From positions 1 to 59,513 of the forward strand of contig JAOAIH010000010.1 in assembly GCA_026414805.1 (NCBI GenBank): a DNA stretch of 59,513 bases. Direction: 5' to 3'. The stretch comes from Spirochaetota bacterium. GTDB taxonomy: Bacteria > Spirochaetota > UBA4802 > UB4802. The notes under the pieces are model-generated. The model was not told the origin of the DNA. It did no database searches and worked only from the letters and a program-made list of their open reading frames with translations. The position numbers were made by a program, and so were the translations under genes. Below, piece after piece: positions 8,177 to 17,508 of this stretch (the first letter of the stretch is position 1; every line of letters starts with the position of its first letter).

Positions 8177-9638
8177 ACACCTTGCTCCTTTTTGCTACGA
8201 AATTATAATATTGATACATTTTTGATAGGCACAACACTGCCTCTTCCGGGGAATCATAAATGACCACTTTATACTTATCCCCATTTGAATGAACTGTTTC
8301 ATCGCCGGGCATCTTTGACAATGAAACCGGTAAAATTGGTTTATTATAACGATTCATAAGCTCTACTAATCTGTCAAGAAATTCCTTTTGATGTATATAC
8401 AATAAATTTTTGAAATCATCAAATACACTTTTATCCATCTTTCCAAGATTATATACCGCTTCCGCAGCACGGTATGCAAATACCTTGGAACCAACTATGC
8501 CCAACACTATAACAGCATCAAAATCTTCATGAGCAACCATGAACTCAACTGCATCTTTAAATAATTGAAAATCTGGCTGCCCAACAAGATCCACAGGATT
8601 TCCCCTGCTCCAGAATGGTGGAAGCCTTTTATCAAGCTCATCTTTAATGGACTGTGGCAGTTGTGGTATTGCAAGGCCCCGCTCAGCACATTCATCAGCA
8701 GTAACAACACCCCACCCTCCACCAAGTGTAATAATCCCAATCCTATTACCCTTTGGAAGTGGAAATGAATCAAACGCAGCTGAAAGTGTTAATAGTTCGC
8801 GAGGGGACTCCGCAAATACAATCCCTGTTTGCTGCATAACACCTTTAAATATAGAAAAAGAGCCTGCCATTGCACCTGTATGTGATGCTGCTGCTTTACT
8901 CCCTATTTCAGTTCTTCCAGCCTTAAGAGCAATTATTGGCTTATGGAGCGATGTCTCTCTGGCTATTTCAACAAATACTCTGCCATCATCAACTCCCTCT
9001 ACATACATGAGAATTACTTTTGTCTGACTATCGCTGTGAAAATATTTAAGGTAATCTTCAATTTTGAGAACTGCTTCATTACCTGAACCAACAAATTTTG
9101 CTATTCCAATATCTTCACTTTCTGCCCATTCCATAATCTGGTAACCCAGATTTCCACTTTGGGCAATTATTGAAATACCACCGGGTTTTGGGCGGGTGAT
9201 AGCTCCTGTTGCATAAAGCGAACAATGAGTATTGACTATACCCATTGTATTTGGCCCAACAATATTCAGCCCATGAGTCTTTGCAAGTGCAATAATTTCT
9301 TTTTCCATTTGAAGACCTTCAGCGCCTGTTTCGCTGAAGCCCGATGTTATCATAACTACATTTTTAATTCCTTTTGTTATGCAATCCTGCAAAATCTGCA
9401 TAACTGTCTTTGCAGGTGTAGTGATAAAAACCAGATCAACCGTTTCTGGAAGATCCACTATTGAAGGATAAGTTGTATACCCAAATACCTGAGATATATT
9501 GGGGTTCACTGGATAGTATCTACCTTGAAATTTGCCATCCAGTATGTTACTTGAAATGTACGTACCCCATTTAAAAGGTATTTCTGAAGCGCCAACAACA
9601 GCAACTGACTTTGGAGCAAATAAGTTATCAAGCATCAC
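8169..9638 (-). CDS. acdA: ADP-forming acyl-CoA synthetase, alpha (CoA-binding) subunit
   Basis: The 489-residue protein has an N-terminal Rossmann CoA-binding domain (VAVVGASEIPFKWGTY), then the ligase-CoA part. ASHTGAMAG carries His253, the expected phosphohistidine. IITLGGGWGVVTADECAERG begins the second ligase domain. Together with the beta subunit encoded just downstream it would convert acetyl-CoA or another acyl-CoA plus ADP and Pi to acid, CoA and ATP. The reaction is typical of fermenting archaea and some anaerobic bacteria. Substrate preference cannot be read from the sequence. Confidence 0.9.
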   Translation of the reverse strand: MMLDNLFAPKSVAVVGASEIPFKWGTYISSNILDGKFQGRYYPVNPNISQVFGYTTYPSIVDLPETVDLVFITTPAKTVMQILQDCITKGIKNVVMITSGFSETGAEGLQMEKEIIALAKTHGLNIVGPNTMGIVNTHCSLYATGAITRPKPGGISIIAQSGNLGYQIMEWAESEDIGIAKFVGSGNEAVLKIEDYLKYFHSDSQTKVILMYVEGVDDGRVFVEIARETSLHKPIIALKAGRTEIGSKAAASHTGAMAGSFSIFKGVMQQTGIVFAESPRELLTLSAAFDSFPLPKGNRIGIITLGGGWGVVTADECAERGLAIPQLPQSIKDELDKRLPPFWSRGNPVDLVGQPDFQLFKDAVEFMVAHEDFDAVIVLGIVGSKVFAYRAAEAVYNLGKMDKSVFDDFKNLLYIHQKEFLDRLVELMNRYNKPILPVSLSKMPGDETVHSNGDKYKVVIYDSPEEAVLCLSKMYQYYNFVAKRSKVYA

Positions 9639-9784
9639 CGACCTCTTGGATAATTATTAATATACTCAAGGTTAATTAGTAAGACATATATATGTATGTC
9701 AACGATTTTGCACCAAATTTTTATAACTTTTCCACCACCAATTGTAAATAACCTAGAAAAAAGCGTATTGATTATTATTATCAT

Positions 9785-10771
9785 TTAATATCCCTTACGC
9801 TTTTTCTGTGATTCCCATTTCCATGCAGATGCGACAATAGAATCAATATCAGTATACCTAGGTTGCCAGTTCAAAGAATTTTTAGCTTTCTGTGATGAAG
9901 CAACAAGTACCGCAGGATCTCCAGGCCTACGCGCTCCTTCTTGTACTTTAAATTCTTTTCCTGTAATGCGTCGTACCGAATCAATGACTTCTTTGACACT
10001 GAATCCCCTGCCATTTCCTAAATTAAACACATCGCTTTTGCCCGATTCCAGCAATTTCTCAAGGGCAAGAATATGTGCATCACCAAGGTCATTTACATGA
10101 ATGTAATCACGAATACAGGTGCCATCAGGCGTATTATAATCGGTGCCAAAAATAGTTATTGTATACCCTGGATCAAGCACTGCGCGTATCACAAGCGGTA
10201 TTAAGTGAGTTTCTGGCACATGGCTTTCACCAATTTCACCAGATTCATCAGCACCTGCTGCATTAAAATAACGCAGGCTAATAGCACTAAAATTATCCGA
10301 GCTTGACAGATCTTTTAATACTTCTTCAATAAAATATTTTGTTTTGCCATAAGGGCTTTCAGGTTTCATTTTGCTTTCTTCTGGAATTGGAACAATTTCT
10401 GGATTGCCATATACTGCAGCAGACGATGAAAAAATAAATCGCTTTACATTGGTTTTTATCATTGCTTCAAAGAGCGTAAGTGTTTTTGCTACATTATTTT
10501 CATAATATTTGAGTGGATACTGTACTGACTCACCAACTGCAATATATGAAGCAAAATTCATAACACACTCAATTTTATAATGCGATAGTACATGCAAAAG
10601 TTTATCAAAGTCGCCAATATCACCTTCAATAAATTCAAATCCTTTCACAAAATCCACAAATCCACCGCTTAAATTATCATAGACGATAGGGTTAAATCCT
10701 TTTTTTGCCAGTAGGCGAGTTACATGGCTTCCTATGTATCCTGCTCCACCAGTTACTAGAATATTTTTCAT
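9785..10771 (-). CDS. galE: UDP-glucose 4-epimerase
   Basis: An extended SDR protein of about 328 residues. VTGGAGYIGSH is the NAD-binding loop, FSSSAAVYG holds the catalytic Ser region, and SPYGKTK gives the catalytic Tyr and Lys (about residues 141-145). RYFNAAGADESGEIGE and DGTCIRDYIHVNDL are GalE hallmarks. It interconverts UDP-glucose and UDP-galactose for surface polysaccharides or galactose use. Two ATGs stand side by side; the second (10771) has the better distance of 7 bases to AGGAG. No other sugar-nucleotide genes are adjacent. Confidence 0.93.
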   Translation of the reverse strand: MKNILVTGGAGYIGSHVTRLLAKKGFNPIVYDNLSGGFVDFVKGFEFIEGDIGDFDKLLHVLSHYKIECVMNFASYIAVGESVQYPLKYYENNVAKTLTLFEAMIKTNVKRFIFSSSAAVYGNPEIVPIPEESKMKPESPYGKTKYFIEEVLKDLSSSDNFSAISLRYFNAAGADESGEIGESHVPETHLIPLVIRAVLDPGYTITIFGTDYNTPDGTCIRDYIHVNDLGDAHILALEKLLESGKSDVFNLGNGRGFSVKEVIDSVRRITGKEFKVQEGARRPGDPAVLVASSQKAKNSLNWQPRYTDIDSIVASAWKWESQKKRKGY

Positions 10772-10821
10772 CATAATTCTCCTTAAATATTCACATTCTT
10801 TTTATCCAAAAATACTTATTT

Positions 10822-11841
10822 TTAATACCCTGCTGCCATGATGATTGATCCAACTATCAAACCCACTATAAGATTGATGCCTTTTATCAATAAAAAATCT
10901 TTTCTTGATTGCGCTAAAAGTGGCAGCATAGTATGCCCATCCTGAACAATTGAACTTGTTACCAGCACTGATAAAGGAACCAGGCCTTTTGCAAACATCA
11001 CCACAAATAAAAGATGCGGTCCAGATTCTGGTATTACTCCAATAAGAGCTGCAATAATTAAAATGACCCATCGTGCACTATGTATTAATGAATCAAGATG
11101 CATAATATCTACCAGTAGGTGAATTACAATTAAAGCCGATAGCGTCCACAAAAAGATTCTTAAAAGATGCCGTTTAATAACATGTTCCCATAAATGCTCC
11201 TGTAAAAAATGCTCAGGAACTATCGCCACTATTATTATAGCTATTGTGATAATTACCGGCAATGCAATTTTTATAAAGCCTTCTTCTTGATGAAAAAAAC
11301 CTGAAACAATTAATAACAATGCAACTGCCAACAAAGACATCAAAGATGCCCTTGATAAAGAAAGATTTTTCCACAATGAAAGTATATTTTCCAGAGTATA
11401 ATGCATAAATGGAATTTCATCATGAACTACCAGTCCATCACAGCAATGCTCAGCATGCACATGTTTTTTAAATATAATATCAGTGCAATATCCTGCTGCA
11501 ATCCCAATTGTTGCAAGAGCAATATTTAAATATATTGCAACAACAGGGAACATGGCAAACATAACAAATGCTTCATCACCGCTTGTTGCAATCATGGTAG
11601 CCACTATTGCACCCAATGTAATGGCACCATGAGAATACATTGCTGCGGCGGCAAACCCTCCTAAACAACCTGGTATTATACCCAATACAACTGAAATTAC
11701 ATACTGTTTAAATCGTGTGGTTTTGAGATTTGCTATTTTACCCTGTGTAACAACATTAATATACTCTACCAGCAGCATAATTACGATGACAAACATTGTA
11801 ATAAATAAAGATTCTTTAATTACCTCAAGCAAGGTATGCAT
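10822..11841 (-). CDS. Putative 10-TM metal exporter (ArsP_2/putative manganese transporter-like)
   Basis: The 339-residue protein has about ten membrane helices in two halves. Conserved features are IIPGCLGGFAAAAMYSHG in the first half and IIAALIGVIPESGPHLLFV plus SSIVQDGHTMLPLLAQSR in the second. The repeated IPxxGxH/G theme resembles the family of putative 10-TM heavy-metal exporters. The central loop contains HVHAEHCCDG, a His/Cys cluster that could bind a metal. The substrate is unknown. It precedes galE by about 50 bases on the same strand and is divergent from the small lipoprotein gene at 12134. Confidence 0.65.
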   Translation of the reverse strand: MHTLLEVIKESLFITMFVIVIMLLVEYINVVTQGKIANLKTTRFKQYVISVVLGIIPGCLGGFAAAAMYSHGAITLGAIVATMIATSGDEAFVMFAMFPVVAIYLNIALATIGIAAGYCTDIIFKKHVHAEHCCDGLVVHDEIPFMHYTLENILSLWKNLSLSRASLMSLLAVALLLIVSGFFHQEEGFIKIALPVIITIAIIIVAIVPEHFLQEHLWEHVIKRHLLRIFLWTLSALIVIHLLVDIMHLDSLIHSARWVILIIAALIGVIPESGPHLLFVVMFAKGLVPLSVLVTSSIVQDGHTMLPLLAQSRKDFLLIKGINLIVGLIVGSIIMAAGY

Positions 11842-12017
11842 TCCAGATCTCCTTAATAAAAGAGGATTTTACCTAACCCCACTGCAACTTCTACTTTTAT
11901 GAGTTTATCCAGCATTAAATATCACTCATCAGCCGTTTTAAGCTATCCTATATCACTAAAAGTATCCAGTATTATATCTATGCACAATTCTTTTTTATTA
12001 ACTACACATAAAAATTA

Positions 12018-12046
12018 TTGACATCAGACTCATTGATATATTTACT
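12018..12046 (+). promoter_or_regulatory. Candidate promoter of the lipoprotein/LeuA-domain pair
   Basis: A perfect TTGACA (12018-12023) is followed after 17 bases by TTTACT (12041-12046), which matches TATAAT at 4 of 6 positions. It lies about 80 bases upstream of the ATG at 12134, in a 292-base divergent intergenic region with no other visible feature. Confidence 0.45.
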
Positions 12047-12133
12047 TCTGAACAATACGTTATTATTTATATTAACATCTGTTATTTTAGAAAGTTTAAA
12101 TTTTTACTTAATTTTTACGGTAATACAATAATA

Positions 12134-12514
12134 ATGAAACAATCAATATTTAAAAAATTAATTTTAGCAATTTTTATATTACTTACTCTTATACACATTG
12201 TAGCATGTGAAGATGAACCTATAAAAATTAAACTTATGGTAGTATCAACTGCCAAAGGATTTCATGGATATTATATTGTCAATGGTGGCACACTTACCCC
12301 ATTTTCTGCTACTGAAGATGCGTATGGCATAGCATTATATGAAAAAGAAATTGAAGATGTTGAATATTTAGAAGTTAGTGCAACAACTGAAGATGGTGCA
12401 ACTTCAATAGAAATCAAGATATACAAAGACAATAAAAAAGTAAAAAGCTCTCAGAAAACAATTGAAGATCCATATAATAGCTACACATTGAATTTTGAAT
12501 ATGAAATGGGCTAA
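12134..12514 (+). CDS. Small lipoprotein of unknown function
   Basis: The 126-residue product has a charged start, a hydrophobic core and LIHIVAC as lipobox, so the mature protein would begin at Cys25. The rest looks all-beta: IKIKLMVVSTAKGFHGYYIVNGG and YLEVSATTEDGATSIEIKIY. I do not recognise a family. There is no good Shine-Dalgarno sequence. It is followed after 52 bases by the LeuA-domain gene, and the two may share a transcript. Confidence 0.65.
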   Translation: MKQSIFKKLILAIFILLTLIHIVACEDEPIKIKLMVVSTAKGFHGYYIVNGGTLTPFSATEDAYGIALYEKEIEDVEYLEVSATTEDGATSIEIKIYKDNKKVKSSQKTIEDPYNSYTLNFEYEMG

Positions 12515-12566
12515 GAAGAAACATCTGAATAAAAACTATAATACTTTTTACTAAAAAGGTAGGATT

Positions 12567-13022
12567 ATGTTAAATTTTGAGATACACGATGCAACACGTG
12601 AGCTTTCCATAGCTCGAGCTTTAAAGAAATATGAACCTCCATTCAAAGTTATCGATAACTATCGCTTAATAGATGATGGGTTTAACCCTGAAGCAACTGT
12701 ACAGATTGAAGCCAACGGCACGTTTATTCATGAAGCTTCAACCGGCAATGGCCCTGTTGATGCACTGGCAAAAGTATTAAAAAAAGCCCTCATCCCGCTT
12801 TTTCCCGAAATTGAAAATGTTAAGCTAGTTGACTATCGTGCAAATATAATGGATGCAAAGCGAGGAACTAGCACCGATGTTGAAGTAACAATAATATTTA
12901 CTGATGGCGAACAGGTGTGGAAGGTTTATGCCATATCTGAAAATATCAACGCTGCATCATTTAGGGTATTGCTGGATGGTTTTGAATACGCAATTCTTAA
13001 AAAAGACAAGAAAATACCCTAA
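12567..13022 (+). CDS. Stand-alone LeuA/citramalate-synthase regulatory domain
   Basis: The 151-residue protein matches only the C-terminal allosteric (dimerisation) domain of 2-isopropylmalate/citramalate synthases. PPFKVIDNYRLI, ATVQIEANGTFIHEASTGNG, PVDALAKVLKKAL, VKLVDYRANIMDAKRGT and ISENINAASFRVLLDGFEY are in the same order as the end of CimA. The TIM-barrel catalytic part is absent and no such gene is nearby. It has a good start (AAGGTAGGATT before ATG). In the full enzymes this domain binds Leu or Ile. A free-standing copy could be a ligand sensor or a subunit in trans. Its end overlaps the convergent SpoIIE gene by 4 bases. Confidence 0.85.
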   Translation: MLNFEIHDATRELSIARALKKYEPPFKVIDNYRLIDDGFNPEATVQIEANGTFIHEASTGNGPVDALAKVLKKALIPLFPEIENVKLVDYRANIMDAKRGTSTDVEVTIIFTDGEQVWKVYAISENINAASFRVLLDGFEYAILKKDKKIP

Positions 13023-14173
13023 GACACTTCAAGTGCAATAAAAGCAATATCATCATCAATTGCTGGATTTTTCTTTAAAACTGTATTGATGATTTCCTTG
13101 GTTGCATCAGCAAGCGGAAGATGACATGAGTTTTTAATTGCATCATGCAACAATTCAAACCGTAAATCTTTTTTGCCTTTTATCTCAATTTCTATAAGCC
13201 CATCTGTGTATAAAAACAATCTATCGCCTTTTGCAAGAGGAATATTTCTGCGTGTAATGCTGATATCTCTATGAATTCCTAAAATTGTACCGGAGCTATC
13301 GAGCATAGTAATAGTATCTTTAGATAACAGCATAGGATATGGATGGCCACAACGGGCGTAATGAAAACTAAACTCACCCTTTAAATTTGGAATAATCACT
13401 CCATACACAGCGGTAAAATAATACCCCGAAAGTACATCTATAAGCTCATTATTTAAATTAAGCAAAAATTCATCAGGTTCAATTATTCCATCATTCCATA
13501 ATCTTTCAGTTGCATATTTTAATACTGTAGAAAATAACGCTGCCGGAACACCATGACCTGTAATATCAGCTATGAATACGCATAATTTTTCATTTATAGC
13601 TTTGAGAGTGAAGAAATCGCCACCCACGTAATCATACGGAATATACTGCGTGTAGATATTCAAACCCGGAAATTGGGGAACATGCGTATTGATTATAGAA
13701 TGCTGTACTCTGCGTGCATATTCCAGATCTTTATTAATAATTTCATTTCTCTTCCTAAGCTCCTCTTCGCTTTTGCGTAATGCTTCTTCCTGTTGTTTTT
13801 TTTCGGTTATATCTTCTTTTATGGCAACAAAATGCGTAACGGTACCCTTTTCATCAACTACCGGTGCGATAACACAGTGCTCCCAGAAATATGTACCATC
13901 TTTGCGTTTATTATGGAATATGCCGTCCCATACCTCACCTTTAAGAATAGTGTCCCACATGTGCTGATAAAATTCAAGTGGCTGAAAGCCTGATTTCAGT
14001 ATCCGTGGATTTTTACCTATAGCTTCTTTAAAACTATATCCAGTAATTGATTCAAATTTTGGGTTAACATACTGTATTATGCCGTTTGTGTCGGTTATGA
14101 CAATTGAGGCAGGGCTTTGTTCGATAGCTCTAAGTAAAACGGATTGTTCTATTGATGACAAGATATTTTTCAT
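13019..14173 (-). CDS. PAS-SpoIIE (PP2C-type) serine phosphatase
   Basis: The 384-residue cytoplasmic protein has a PAS domain (about residues 12-125: ASIVITDTNGIIQYVNPKFE, then WEHCVIAPVVDEKG and IKEDITEKK), a short coiled-coil linker (about 128-160) and a PP2C phosphatase of the SpoIIE/RsbU class. Metal-binding motifs are YVGGDFF, ADITGHGVPAALFS, LYTDGLIE and DDDIAFIAL. Such enzymes dephosphorylate STAS anti-sigma antagonists in partner-switching. STAS proteins occur at 50617 and 55877, but a link to either is only a possibility. The PAS ligand is unknown. Confidence 0.9.
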   Translation of the reverse strand: MKNILSSIEQSVLLRAIEQSPASIVITDTNGIIQYVNPKFESITGYSFKEAIGKNPRILKSGFQPLEFYQHMWDTILKGEVWDGIFHNKRKDGTYFWEHCVIAPVVDEKGTVTHFVAIKEDITEKKQQEEALRKSEEELRKRNEIINKDLEYARRVQHSIINTHVPQFPGLNIYTQYIPYDYVGGDFFTLKAINEKLCVFIADITGHGVPAALFSTVLKYATERLWNDGIIEPDEFLLNLNNELIDVLSGYYFTAVYGVIIPNLKGEFSFHYARCGHPYPMLLSKDTITMLDSSGTILGIHRDISITRRNIPLAKGDRLFLYTDGLIEIEIKGKKDLRFELLHDAIKNSCHLPLADATKEIINTVLKKNPAIDDDIAFIALEVS

Positions 14174-14339
14174 AGTATAAAGCTATTCCACCTTTTCAAC
14201 ATTATTCATTGCTTTTTTCATTAATCCTTTAATATAATATAGTATATTTATACATATTGTAAAATTATTTTTAAATATCATTGTTTGGCACTTGTTACAT
14301 CACGCATATCATGAGTATGTACCTTTTCTGCAGTGTTAT

Positions 14340-14402
14340 TGCATGGGTATTAATTTTATTGCATATTTTGTAAGTATAAAAGAAAATTTCTTGACCCATG
14401 CA
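14340..14402. repeat. 9-base inverted repeat upstream of the tetR-family gene
   Basis: TGCATGGGT (14340-14348) is repeated inverted as ACCCATGCA (14394-14402), 45 bases apart, ending 24 bases before the TetR ATG. TetR proteins usually bind palindromes in their own promoter, so these could be half-sites or two separate operators. The wide spacing argues against one ordinary operator. Confidence 0.4.
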
Positions 14403-14425
14403 GTATAAACCCTTTGAGTGTATTC

Positions 14426-15016
14426 ATGCGAAAGAATAACCGACAACAAATACTTGATATTGCACGTAAACTTTTTCTTGAATTTGGATACAATGGGATA
14501 TCCATACGCAATATTGCAAAGCGTGCAAAGCTGACAACCGGAGCTATCTATTTCCACTTTAAAAACAAAAAAGAAATTTACAGCACTATTTGCCTTGAAG
14601 CCATTAATACATTACACCGGCTATTCATTGAAGGTATGCAAGCACGAAGAACACCTGCCCAAAAGCTGATATCTACTTATGACTCATATCTTAAGTTTTA
14701 TTATGAATACAGGGATTATTATAACATCTTAACAGAATATAAAGCAGAATACGATGATGAACCTGACCCACATAAAGATGAAATCCAGAAGAAGAATTTA
14801 GCACTGCTTGAAATGATGGCAGGAGCGTTCATGGATGGAGTAAAAAAAGGCGACTTCAAGGATTTAGACCCCAAGATGGTTGCCTTCTTTCTGTCTGCAG
14901 TTGCAGAAGGCATGCTACAGTTTAAAAAATTAGGCGTGATGGATGCTGCAGGAATTAGCGATAAAAATTTCAGGGAATTCATGAAAATTATCGTTGGTCA
15001 GGGAATACAAAGATAA
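14426..15016 (+). CDS. TetR-family transcriptional regulator
   Basis: I prefer the ATG at 14426 over an in-frame TTG at 14414. The product (about 196 residues) starts MRKNNRQQILDIARKLFLEF and has the helix-turn-helix IRNIAKRAKLTTGAIYFHFK, typical of TetR, with KNKKEIY after it. The C-terminal ligand-binding part is helical and ends near EFMKIIVGQGIQ. TetR proteins repress a neighbouring efflux or metabolic gene until a ligand binds. The convergent SDR gene 9 bases downstream is the nearest partner, but it would need its own promoter. Confidence 0.9.
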   Translation: MRKNNRQQILDIARKLFLEFGYNGISIRNIAKRAKLTTGAIYFHFKNKKEIYSTICLEAINTLHRLFIEGMQARRTPAQKLISTYDSYLKFYYEYRDYYNILTEYKAEYDDEPDPHKDEIQKKNLALLEMMAGAFMDGVKKGDFKDLDPKMVAFFLSAVAEGMLQFKKLGVMDAAGISDKNFREFMKIIVGQGIQR

Positions 15017-15025
15017 ACATTTACA

Positions 15026-15829
15026 TTACTGAAATTCTTTTTTAACACTATCAATCATTAATTTTTCATACAGGCAAGGAAATACCCTTGCCACAATATA
15101 ACTCAGTTTGCCCACAGGCGTAAGTACAAGCGTTCGTTTTCGTTTTATAATGCCTTTGTACACAGCTTTGGCCACAGTATCAGGCGTAGCTTCTTTACCA
15201 ACCACTGCCCTTTTACTGATATTAACCGACCCATTTCCCGAAAGAGCTCTCAACTGAAGGTTTGTCTGCGTAAAGCTTGGGCATACCATCATCACATGCA
15301 CACCGTAGTGCGTAAGCTCAGACCGCAGGCTTTCAAATAATCCATGAAGTGCATGTTTGCTTGCACTGTACCCTGTCCTGCCGTAAAGTGGTGCAATGCC
15401 GGCAATGCTTGTAATCACTACAATGACTCCTTTTCTTTCAATAATACTATGAACTGCTGCTTTTGTACAGTAGAGAGCACCAAAAAAATTTACATCCATT
15501 ACTTTACGGAATACTTTAGTGTGAGTATCAACAAAAAGGCTTCGTTGCGTTATGCCGGCATTGTTAACCAAAATATCAATTCCACCACATTTTTTTATTA
15601 TTTTGGCGATAGCTACTGAGCATTGTTTTTCTGAAGCAATATCACACTGTATACCAATCACAGGTATATTTTTACTCTGCAATAGAGCAACCTGTTTCTG
15701 CAGAGCTTTTTTATCAATATCGACTATTGCTATCGATGCACCGTGAAAGCCAAACTCATGTGCAATTGCAGCACCAATGCCACTTGCACCACCTGTAATA
15801 AGTGTGACTTTACCATCTAAGTTCTTCAT
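15026..15829 (-). CDS. Short-chain dehydrogenase/reductase
   Basis: The 267-residue classical SDR has TGGASGIG at residues 12-19 (cofactor loop), NNAGIT, the catalytic Ser in ITSIAGI and YSASK. IVDID at the end of the second strand suggests NAD(H) rather than NADP(H). The C terminus (YIVARVFPCLYEKLMIDSVKKEFQ region) is long and hydrophobic, as in SDRs that act on lipophilic substrates. Substrate unknown. It is convergent with the TetR gene; 68 bases separate it from the GltS-like gene upstream. Confidence 0.9.
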   Translation of the reverse strand: MKNLDGKVTLITGGASGIGAAIAHEFGFHGASIAIVDIDKKALQKQVALLQSKNIPVIGIQCDIASEKQCSVAIAKIIKKCGGIDILVNNAGITQRSLFVDTHTKVFRKVMDVNFFGALYCTKAAVHSIIERKGVIVVITSIAGIAPLYGRTGYSASKHALHGLFESLRSELTHYGVHVMMVCPSFTQTNLQLRALSGNGSVNISKRAVVGKEATPDTVAKAVYKGIIKRKRTLVLTPVGKLSYIVARVFPCLYEKLMIDSVKKEFQ

Positions 15830-15897
15830 GGCTAACCTTTGTGGTTTTACTATGAGCTATCGCACACCATATTGAAATAAAAACTATTGTTGCTTCT

Positions 15898-17265
15898 TTA
15901 CGATTTTGTCTTCCTCAATATAAGAAAGCGCTGTATTTCTGTAAGGGCTAAAGCCACCACAAACATACCTACAAAAACTAAAATGGTTTTCATCAAACTC
16001 CATTGCCACAGCACTGGTGCACTTACCCACAGCATTCCAAGGATAATATACGGTGAAGCAAACATGAGCATAACACCTGTTTCAAGCGCAACAGTGGTTT
16101 TAAACTCAGGATCAACTATACGCAAAAGCAATAAGCCACTTGATACAGTACCAGTTACCGTACCATATATAACAAGCATTCGCTCAAGATTGTATTGCCA
16201 TAGCTTTTTACCATAATACACACATACAAGCGTTGTGACAACTCCACCCGTTATACATATAACCAGTATTGGAATTATGTACTGCCATACAACCACAACC
16301 TGGATTGCCATTATGGTAGCAACAAGCAAATAATCCACAGCAAATCCGGTAATACGGCGCTGAATGCCCGGGTCAATAAGATATAAACCCCCAAGCTTTG
16401 AAATGATAAGACGTGTAATAAACGCAATCACCAGGCCAATAAAGAAAAAGAACCCCCACAGCATCTGTCCCATTTCAGGACTCAGTAATCTGCCAATTGC
16501 ATACACAACAGCATAAGTAATCATATATACTAGCCCCATAATGCTTGCCTGAAATGCCATTGCATCAACATTTGATGAATGTGTAGTAAGTTCACCAGCA
16601 CTTTCTTTTTGGGTGGTAGGCGTAATTATACCCTTCCGTATTTCTGGTGACAGTTCTTTTGGAGTGTGCACTGCCATTCCTTTACGTATACCCCAGTTTG
16701 CAAGTGGAACACCAACAAAAAATGCAAACAAAAAACCGGCAACAGCAAAGGTAAGCCCCAACGTTGCCGAATGCGCATAACCCAAATTTTCCCATACCTT
16801 GCCAACAGATAGTGCCTGACCAGGCCCTTCAGTAAACCCTAATGGAGTAAAAAATCCAAACGCAGGAAAAAGATTGAAACCTATTGCATTCAACAAAAGT
16901 ACACATAATCCACCAATTATAGCCTGTATTGAAAACGCAATCCCTTCAATATTTGCCATCCATATAGAACCCTGTACCACCTCACCGGCTCGCTTTAAAT
17001 CTGCTTTTTCTTTATTATAGGTGAGACCAATTGATATAAATGAAATATTGAACAAATGAAATGCCATTGTTTCTAAAATGTCTGCAGAAAGCGGTATAAT
17101 ACCATAACTTCGCAATATAAGTCCTATAGCTCCGCCAAGCAAACAACTGGGTATTAAAAATGTCTGAAACGCTTTAATCTTGGCACGTAAAATGATCCCA
17201 ATAAGAAGCATTATTGACATCCAGCCAAAAGCAATCATTGCATCAAATGTAAATGGTATCTTCAT
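15898..17265 (-). CDS. Sodium:glutamate symporter-like (GltS family) membrane protein
   Basis: The 455-residue protein has about 11-12 hydrophobic segments. The N terminus (GIILRAKIKAFQTFLIPSCL, then LGGAIGL) and the middle FFTPLGFTEGPGQALSVGK match the GltS signature, in which the GPGQ-type loop takes part in transport. The second half repeats the inverted topology, with ITGGVVTTLVCVYYGKK. GltS transports glutamate with Na+; substrate could differ here. It has 230 bases of divergent upstream DNA shared with the cyclase gene. Confidence 0.8.
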   Translation of the reverse strand: MKIPFTFDAMIAFGWMSIMLLIGIILRAKIKAFQTFLIPSCLLGGAIGLILRSYGIIPLSADILETMAFHLFNISFISIGLTYNKEKADLKRAGEVVQGSIWMANIEGIAFSIQAIIGGLCVLLLNAIGFNLFPAFGFFTPLGFTEGPGQALSVGKVWENLGYAHSATLGLTFAVAGFLFAFFVGVPLANWGIRKGMAVHTPKELSPEIRKGIITPTTQKESAGELTTHSSNVDAMAFQASIMGLVYMITYAVVYAIGRLLSPEMGQMLWGFFFFIGLVIAFITRLIISKLGGLYLIDPGIQRRITGFAVDYLLVATIMAIQVVVVWQYIIPILVICITGGVVTTLVCVYYGKKLWQYNLERMLVIYGTVTGTVSSGLLLLRIVDPEFKTTVALETGVMLMFASPYIILGMLWVSAPVLWQWSLMKTILVFVGMFVVALALTEIQRFLILRKTKS

Positions 17266-17467
17266 GGCAACCCCCTGTGATGATATTTATATTTTACAAT
17301 GGCCCTACCTTTAGCTTCAGAAATTACTCTACACATATATTTAAAACGATGTCAATTTATTTATCTCTTATTGATTTGTAAGGTACTTATACAACAATTG
17401 TCTATATACTACACCATATATTTATTGATATAAAAAAATATTTGCAATAATGTAACAGCCCATTTAG

Positions 17468-17473
17468 TATAAT
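17468..17473 (+). promoter_or_regulatory. Candidate -10 element for the cyclase-family gene
   Basis: A perfect TATAAT stands 35 bases before the ATG at 17509. The best -35-like word, TTGCAA at 17442-17447, is 20 bases away, which is long. A start near 17480 would give a leader of about 29 bases. Confidence 0.4.
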
Positions 17474-17508
17474 AAATCAAAAAAATACTCTGGTAAATGG
17501 AGAACGCC

